A stretch of DNA of 11,095 bases from Dehalococcoidales bacterium. Lineage in GTDB: Bacteria > Chloroflexota > Dehalococcoidia > E44-bin15. The stretch's first letter is position 1; each line of letters opens with the position of its first letter. Positions 7,195-11,095 of this stretch are shown here, in pieces. The position numbers and the translations under genes are program-made. The notes under the pieces were generated by a model that was given only the letters and a program-made list of their open reading frames with translations, made no database searches and had not been told where the DNA came from. The DNA is taken from contig JAAXQM010000129.1 in NCBI GenBank assembly GCA_012974295.1, positions 1 to 11,095 of the forward strand, given 5' to 3'.

Positions 7195-7239
7195 TCACCT
7201 CTGGTCCTACCACATTGTTTTACATACAGAGCTTTCAGC

Positions 7240-7268
7240 ACAATAGCACCACTTATTGACAAATGCAA
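7240..7268 (-). promoter_or_regulatory. Possible promoter of the kinase-RLP-dehydrogenase operon
   Basis: Read on the minus strand, TTGCAT (7263-7268), a 17-base spacer and TATTGT (7240-7245) resemble -35 and -10 boxes with 3/6 and 4/6 matches. The start point would be near 7233, giving a leader of about 39 bases before the kinase ATG. The spacing is ideal but the boxes are weak, so the operon may need an activator or use another sigma factor. Confidence 0.3.
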
Positions 7269-7316
7269 CTTTTTTCGACCACTAATTATCTTGATAGATC
7301 AGCATTGTTGAGACCG

Positions 7317-7346
7317 AAAAAAGAGGTGCCCCGATATAATCGGGGC
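7317..7346 (-). terminator. Rho-independent terminator-like hairpin upstream of the kinase operon
   Basis: GCCCCGAT (7328-7335) pairs perfectly with ATCGGGGC (7339-7346) around a three-base loop. On the minus strand the stem is followed after five bases by TTTTTT (7317-7322). It would stop transcripts coming from the serpin side before they enter the kinase operon. The five-base gap before the T-run makes it slightly atypical. Confidence 0.55.
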
Positions 7347-7371
7347 TGGGGGTCTGCGAGTATCCCCCAGC
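7345..7371. other. Second GC-rich hairpin next to the terminator
   Basis: GCTGGGGG (7345-7352) is the exact reverse complement of CCCCCAGC (7364-7371), with an 11-base loop. It shares two bases with the neighbouring stem, and its G and C runs could also pair with those of that stem, so the two may compete. No T-run follows directly on either strand. It may strengthen termination or be part of a conditional structure. Confidence 0.5.
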
Positions 7372-7421
7372 TTTAGGCGATTTGGGAGTCGATTGAGAGT
7401 ATTTCAGCAGTCTCTTATTGC

Positions 7422-7454
7422 TAAAAGGGCTATCCTTAATGGATAGCCCTTTTA
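7422..7454 (-). terminator. Terminator of the serpin gene (symmetrical, possibly bidirectional)
   Basis: A 14-bp perfect stem has arms 7422-7435 and 7441-7454 with a five-base loop. The G/C core GGGCTATCC is flanked by AAAA and TTTT, so either strand ends the stem in Ts. It starts 41 bases after the serpin stop codon at 7496, the right place to end that transcript. Confidence 0.75.
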
Positions 7455-7495
7455 TGATAGTATTCACGGATCTGGCACAAGAGTCTATGGGTATA

Positions 7496-8770
7496 CTATG
7501 CGCTCGGGTTCACGACGCGCCCAACGAACAGAATGGCACCCGTCTCAATATCGCGGATCAGGAAGATGAATGGACGATCAAGGGTAACCTCGACTGGTTC
7601 CCCCGGTGCCGCCGTTAGATTCATAACTACCGCGGTGGCAGCTGCGGCTTCCGTGCCCGCCTCATCTACAGAGACGAATGCTTTGTGCAGTATTTCTGCG
7701 ATAGAAAGGTCGCGGTTACCGGTCATGCCCGAGAAGTCTGCTGCTCCAGTGAAGGCCACTGGCATACCCATCGCGGCAAGCGTATCGGCCAGACTGAACT
7801 CCGATTCGAATTCAAATTTGGGCATTGTCAGAGCAATCTCTTTGTATATGAGGTCATTCGTTATGGTATCCACAAGATCAGCGTCCAGTGAGCCTTCAAA
7901 TTCCTCGAACTTACCGCTATCGGGAAGCAGGATCACCATCGATAGTTCGCGACCGTCGTATGGCAACTCCACTGCCTGATACCCTGCTCCCTCCGCATAG
8001 CCAAAGGAATCGCTCTGCATCATCATTGGCACAGTTACCTCGCCACCGTCAAGCAGATAGAAAGCGCTGTCATCGGTTATATCCTCGTTGAATGGATTAA
8101 GCCACGCTGCATTAAAATAGATGGCGTTGGTGAGGACGAGCCTTGTCAATGCATCGATTACGCCCTGCGGAATCAGGTCTTCTATTCTGCTCTCCGTTTG
8201 ATCGCTGACCCAATCGTTGATGGTGACACGGGACGTCTCCGGTGCGTTGATAAAATCGAGGAGCCTTAGCCCCGCACCGTAATTCTCTGCCAGGACGTCG
8301 AGGAATTCGTTGCGGAATTCGTAATCCTTCTGTCCCCAGATTTCATTGACGATGTTCAACCGGAAACCTTCATCATCCTTCCCCTCAGCGCCTTCACCGC
8401 GGCTGGCAAGTTCGAGGTCCAGGTTATTAAATGCAGGATGCAACTTACTCTGGTCGAGAGTGAAACGAAGGGTATCCGCCATCTGCTGCTCGGTTGCACT
8501 GCGAGCACCGGCGTATGTCATCGCCAGTGCTAAAGAGATACTGTAGGGAGAATAGAATAGGTTGCCACCCTTCTCTCTGATAGCCTGGTAGAGATCGAAG
8601 GCGAACGCACTAGTACCATCCACTAGTTCTGTAGAATCCGAGGAGGTGATATTAGGTGACGTCTCTCGGGGCTTATCTGATTGTAATAAACCTGCCACTT
8701 CACCTTCTGCACAACCCGCCACGCTTAGCAGTACTGTTAGCAACAATACACTTAATAGCATCCTTTTCAT
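7496..8770 (-). CDS. Serpin-family protease inhibitor, predicted lipoprotein
   Basis: The 424-residue protein starts with a lipoprotein signal: MKR, a Leu/Val-rich segment (5-17) and lipobox VAGC with Cys20, so it should be lipid-anchored outside the cytoplasmic membrane. A polar linker runs to about 50. The serpin domain follows: NLFYSPYSISLALAMTYAGA (70-89), VNEIWGQ (141-147), LVLTNAIYFNAAW (211-223) and the signature TLDRPFIFLI (396-405) are classic. The hinge of the reactive loop, Glu370 to Ala378 (EAGTEAAAA), has the small residues needed for loop insertion, so it should be a suicide inhibitor, not an inactive serpin. Counting 17 residues from Glu370 puts P1 near Thr386, but the P' side looks about three residues longer than in alpha-1-antitrypsin, so P1 is uncertain. 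A small P1 would suit elastase- or subtilisin-like targets. It is monocistronic, with its own promoter region and terminator, and no protease is nearby. Confidence 0.95.
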   Translation of the reverse strand: MKRMLLSVLLLTVLLSVAGCAEGEVAGLLQSDKPRETSPNITSSDSTELVDGTSAFAFDLYQAIREKGGNLFYSPYSISLALAMTYAGARSATEQQMADTLRFTLDQSKLHPAFNNLDLELASRGEGAEGKDDEGFRLNIVNEIWGQKDYEFRNEFLDVLAENYGAGLRLLDFINAPETSRVTINDWVSDQTESRIEDLIPQGVIDALTRLVLTNAIYFNAAWLNPFNEDITDDSAFYLLDGGEVTVPMMMQSDSFGYAEGAGYQAVELPYDGRELSMVILLPDSGKFEEFEGSLDADLVDTITNDLIYKEIALTMPKFEFESEFSLADTLAAMGMPVAFTGAADFSGMTGNRDLSIAEILHKAFVSVDEAGTEAAAATAVVMNLTAAPGEPVEVTLDRPFIFLIRDIETGAILFVGRVVNPSA

Positions 8771-8778
8771 AGTTGTTA

Positions 8779-8786
8779 CCTTCCTT
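8779..8786 (-). promoter_or_regulatory. Ribosome binding site of the serpin gene
   Basis: AAGGAAGG on the minus strand lies eight bases before the ATG at 8770. It agrees with the start that gives a complete signal peptide. Confidence 0.6.
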
Positions 8787-8803
8787 CACTATTATAGTCT
8801 CAG

Positions 8804-8822
8804 AAGGCCTATAATAGGCCTT
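8804..8822. promoter_or_regulatory. Perfect 19-bp palindrome upstream of the serpin gene, operator candidate
   Basis: AAGGCCTAT (8804-8812) and ATAGGCCTT (8814-8822) are exact reverse complements around one central base. The site lies just downstream of a TATAAT box on the minus strand (8828-8833) and upstream of another (8791-8796), where a repressor would control the serpin. No T-run follows, so it is not an ordinary terminator. In RNA it could form a hairpin in the 5' leader only with a very tight loop. Confidence 0.45.
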
Positions 8823-8827
8823 ACTAT

Positions 8828-8833
8828 ATTATA
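8828..8833 (-). promoter_or_regulatory. -10 box candidate for the serpin gene
   Basis: The minus strand reads TATAAT here. Seventeen bases upstream there is only TTTTTT (8851-8856) as a poor -35. Transcription would start within the adjacent 19-bp palindrome, with a leader of about 50 bases. A second TATAAT at 8791-8796 is an alternative, but it would leave a leader of only about 14 bases. Confidence 0.4.
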
Positions 8834-8920
8834 CAGACGGATTAGGAGCTAAAAAAGTTCCGCATTGTTCAGGGATGAGAACAGGATTACGTAGGCAATA
8901 TCAGCTGGCAATAGACATCC

Positions 8921-9102
8921 CTACTCTCTAACCTCGATTATAACCCCCATCCTTTCAAACCTACTCTTGATCTCCTCTATTCGCTCGGCGGAAGGGGTGC
9001 AGACCGATATTAATGGCTAATCTCTACATGGAAATTATAAAATTCTCCGATTAGGATGACTTCATTTGGGTATCTATCTGCACCGTGACCGATTGGTGGC
9101 AT
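8921..9102 (-). pseudogene. Possible decayed gene remnant in two frames
   Basis: Two short minus-strand frames read like real protein and join end to end with a frameshift. The first runs from ATG at 9102 to TAA at 9010 (30 residues, containing GHGADRYPNEVILIGEF and ending FHVEISH). The second is open from 9016 to a TAG at 8921 (31 residues, containing TPSAERIEEIKSRFERMG and ending VIIEVRE). The second has no start codon of its own near its beginning. In the first frame, upstream codons also look partly coding (MTERSIQL) but are cut by a TAG. I do not recognise the family. It could equally be chance: each piece is short, and only a protein-level search of the joined frames would settle it. 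Confidence 0.3.
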
Positions 9103-9209
9103 CTACAATTGGATCGACCTTTCGGTCATCTATGCTATATCCAACAATAGGAGAGACATAGAATTATATAAGGGGAAGCCAGAATGAGGGAAAGGGAACG
9201 ACATCAATT

Positions 9210-11095
9210 TTATACCCCTAGACGTGTCCGGGCGATGATATCTTGTTTCGCTGCGTCGGGAAGATCGTCGAAGTATGCGCAGTAACCTGATACGCGTACT
9301 ACCAGCTCCGGGTACTTGCCGGGATTACGACAGGCGTCCTCCAGCATTTCCGGATCGAGCACGTTAAATTGCAACTCCATCCCATTGTTTTTAAAAAACC
9401 CTTTCACCAAACCAGCCAGGATATTCACTCCCGTGTCACCGGCTAAAGTATGAGGGTCGAAACGCAGGTTCAGAGCATAGCCGTTCGGCGATAGGGTCGA
9501 GTCTACATGCGCAACCGAATTGAGTAGAGCGGTGGGGCCTAGGCGATCCCGTCCGTTCGCCGGCCCCAGGCTAGCGGCGAATGGTTCTCCAGCCTTTCTA
9601 CCACTGGGTAGAGCGCCTACTTTTTGCCCGAAGACCACGTGGCATGTCACGGAGTAGAATCCGGGAACATAGGGACCTCCGCGAGTGTTGTGGTGTTGGG
9701 CAAGGGCCGAGTGGAAAATATGTATTGCTGTATCGGCATATGTATCGGATAACAAATGGTCATTCCCATACTTGGGGGCGTTGAGCAGCGCAGCCCGGAT
9801 CTCAGGACTGGAGTCGAAGTTGTCACGCATGGCCCTCACTACCTGGGCCGTAGAATATTTACGGTTTTGGAACACCACCTCATCAAGAGCTGCCAGTGAG
9901 TCAGCGACGTCTGCTACCCCTACACCCTGGATACCGCTGGAGTTATAGAGTGCGCCTCCCGCGGTGATATCTCTTCCTGATTCGAGACAGCCATCCACCA
10001 GCATCGAGGAAAGGGGGGTCGGGTGGTAATCACAATTCCCTTTCTCGATTACCTGCAGGTCATCTATCATACGTGCCACCATATACTCCACCTGTATCCG
10101 GAATGCCTCAACTATCTGGTCAATACTGGTAAAAGACGTAGGATCAGGGGTAGCGGCGCCCACGCGCCGGCGTCCCTTTAGTCGCCTTCCACGGTTGAGT
10201 GCCAGCTCGAGGCAAAGGGGAAGGTCAAATAGTCCGGCATCGGTGGAAAGAAAGCTATTCCCTGGTATGGCCAGCTCGACGCAGCCAACTACCCCATAAT
10301 TACGCGCCTCGTCCAGGGGATAGCCATGGGACAAAAGGGATCCTATAGCTGCTTCATCATTGAAAAGGGCTGGTACCCCGTTGCCCTTCCTTGCCACATC
10401 CACCACTCGTCTAAGGTAATCATCGGGGGAACCAGCATGAACGCGTGCCTGATAATTGGGATCTCGGAGGCCAGATTCCTCCATTACGTCGAGAAGGAGG
10501 TAGGTGAGATCGTTTACGGCATCCTTCCCATCTCGGTCCATACCGCCCACTATGGCTGCCTGCACTACGAGGTATCCGCCATGATACTGGCTTACTTTCT
10601 CCGAAAGAAGGAAGACGTGCTCAGTAGCCTTGGCGGAGAAGCAGAGCAGAAGTTCGCGGGCTCGCTCGGGGGTGATCCTTCCTTCCTCCAGGTCACGTTG
10701 GTAATAGGGATAGAGATACTGGTCCATCCTACCGAAGGAGATAGCGGAGTTGAGCCCCTCTAAGTTTACTGCCATATGGGTCAGCCAAAGGGACTGCAAT
10801 GCTTCATGAAAGGTGTCCGCCGGGCTGTATGGGACCTTATGGCAGATGCGGGCTATTTCGTTGAGCTCAGCGGAACGCCCAGTATCTTTTTCCTGGGCAG
10901 CCAAGCGCTCAGCTTCTTGCGCAAGGTGTTTGGCATAATCAACGAGACCCTCGCAGGTGATACGGACCGCGCGATTGAGGTCACCTTCTTTTCCTTCTAT
11001 AGTATCCAGATAACCCTTCACGCCAAGCTTGAGCATCTTTTCATAATTGGGAAGGAAGTGTCCGATACCTCCCGCCTCGTTGATCAGGTAGTAGG
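9210..11095 (-). CDS. Glycyl radical enzyme (PFL2 / glycerol dehydratase-like group), 5' truncated by window edge
   Basis: The frame is open to the window edge: 19 codons, ending GGIGHFLPNYEK, precede the Met at 11036, so that Met is internal and the N-terminus is missing. About 627 residues remain of roughly 800 expected. The active-site loop VVGCVELAIPG has the thiyl Cys (codon 10281-10283) and the Glu two residues on. The glycyl radical motif RVSGYCAYF near the C-terminus places the radical Gly at 9285-9287, 24 residues from the end. Only one Cys is in the loop, so it is not classical pyruvate formate-lyase, which has two adjacent Cys. An Asp 14 residues after the Cys matches the Cys433-Asp447 spacing of B12-independent glycerol dehydratase. 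Where that enzyme has His-Ser before SPGRFDQ, this one reads SAISFGRMDQ, so a different substrate is likely. It needs a radical SAM activase, not in view. The fold is oxygen-sensitive and cytoplasmic. Confidence 0.93.
   Translation of the reverse strand, partial: YYLINEAGGIGHFLPNYEKMLKLGVKGYLDTIEGKEGDLNRAVRITCEGLVDYAKHLAQEAERLAAQEKDTGRSAELNEIARICHKVPYSPADTFHEALQSLWLTHMAVNLEGLNSAISFGRMDQYLYPYYQRDLEEGRITPERARELLLCFSAKATEHVFLLSEKVSQYHGGYLVVQAAIVGGMDRDGKDAVNDLTYLLLDVMEESGLRDPNYQARVHAGSPDDYLRRVVDVARKGNGVPALFNDEAAIGSLLSHGYPLDEARNYGVVGCVELAIPGNSFLSTDAGLFDLPLCLELALNRGRRLKGRRRVGAATPDPTSFTSIDQIVEAFRIQVEYMVARMIDDLQVIEKGNCDYHPTPLSSMLVDGCLESGRDITAGGALYNSSGIQGVGVADVADSLAALDEVVFQNRKYSTAQVVRAMRDNFDSSPEIRAALLNAPKYGNDHLLSDTYADTAIHIFHSALAQHHNTRGGPYVPGFYSVTCHVVFGQKVGALPSGRKAGEPFAASLGPANGRDRLGPTALLNSVAHVDSTLSPNGYALNLRFDPHTLAGDTGVNILAGLVKGFFKNNGMELQFNVLDPEMLEDACRNPGKYPELVVRVSGYCAYFDDLPDAAKQDIIARTRLGV

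Larger units (their letters stand above)
8771..9209. other. 439-bp spacer between the glycyl radical enzyme and serpin genes
   Basis: The serpin-proximal 80 bp hold its ribosome binding site, palindrome and -10 boxes. The middle (8921-9102) holds short protein-like frames described as a possible remnant. The part next to the glycyl radical enzyme stop (about 9103-9209) shows only a weak GACC/GGTC hairpin near 9116-9127 with no T-run. I see no clear terminator for the enzyme gene, no RNA gene and no intact coding frame. Confidence 0.5.

Noticed and set aside
7533..7979. 148-codon open frame on the plus strand, rich in Ser and Ala
   Set aside because: It is the antisense shadow of the serpin gene, whose own frame has a full family match.
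10326..10763. 145-codon open frame on the plus strand
   Set aside because: It is wholly antisense to the glycyl radical enzyme coding region, has no ribosome site that stands out and no recognisable family.
9210..11095. Classical pyruvate formate-lyase (PflB)
   Set aside because: The active loop has one Cys in GCVE, not the adjacent Cys pair needed for acetyl transfer, and the C-terminal loop follows the PFL2 pattern.

Overview
The window looks like part of the chromosome of an anaerobic bacterium of roughly balanced base composition. It carries an oxygen-sensitive glycyl radical enzyme, a 2-hydroxyacyl-CoA dehydratase-type iron-sulfur protein and a molybdopterin oxidoreductase. The Shine-Dalgarno sites, sigma70-like promoters and a lipobox lipoprotein are bacterial. 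This mix of families would suit an uncultured Chloroflexota (Dehalococcoidia-like) or a similar sediment anaerobe, but that assignment is a low-confidence inference. No rRNA, tRNA, CRISPR array, transposase or phage gene is visible.

Left part (1-3074). The window opens inside a plus-strand molybdopterin oxidoreductase, of which only the C-terminal part is present. It converges on a small minus-strand DEDDy exonuclease of the RNase H-like (YprB-type) fold. A 196-bp divergent spacer follows, with an extended -10 promoter for the exonuclease and a good -35/-10 promoter plus a 12-bp palindrome for a lone plus-strand HgdB/BcrC-like protein. That protein has His where the third cluster Cys is expected.

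Centre (3092-7194, minus strand). A compact three-gene operon is read in the order FGGY carbohydrate kinase, RuBisCO-like protein (RLP), saccharopine dehydrogenase-like NAD(P) oxidoreductase. The kinase and RLP genes overlap by ATGA, and the next gap is 18 bp. The RLP keeps the metal-binding Lys-x-Asp-Glu, the equivalents of Lys175, His294, Ser379 and the loop-6 Lys334, but lacks three substrate-binding positions of true RuBisCO (Lys177, Arg295 and His327). A plausible reading is that the kinase phosphorylates a sugar or sugar acid, the RLP does enolate chemistry on the phosphorylated product, and the dehydrogenase does the redox step. The substrate is unknown. This operon is the best candidate for an undescribed pathway.

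Right part (7195-11095, minus strand). Behind a set of strong hairpins lies a lipoprotein serpin with an inhibitory-type hinge and its own promoter region, which contains a perfect 19-bp palindrome. A 439-bp spacer with what looks like a frame-broken gene remnant follows. The window ends inside a glycyl radical enzyme (single Cys in GCVE, C-terminal RVSGYCAYF). It is not pyruvate formate-lyase proper, and its substrate cannot be assigned. Its activating enzyme is not in view.
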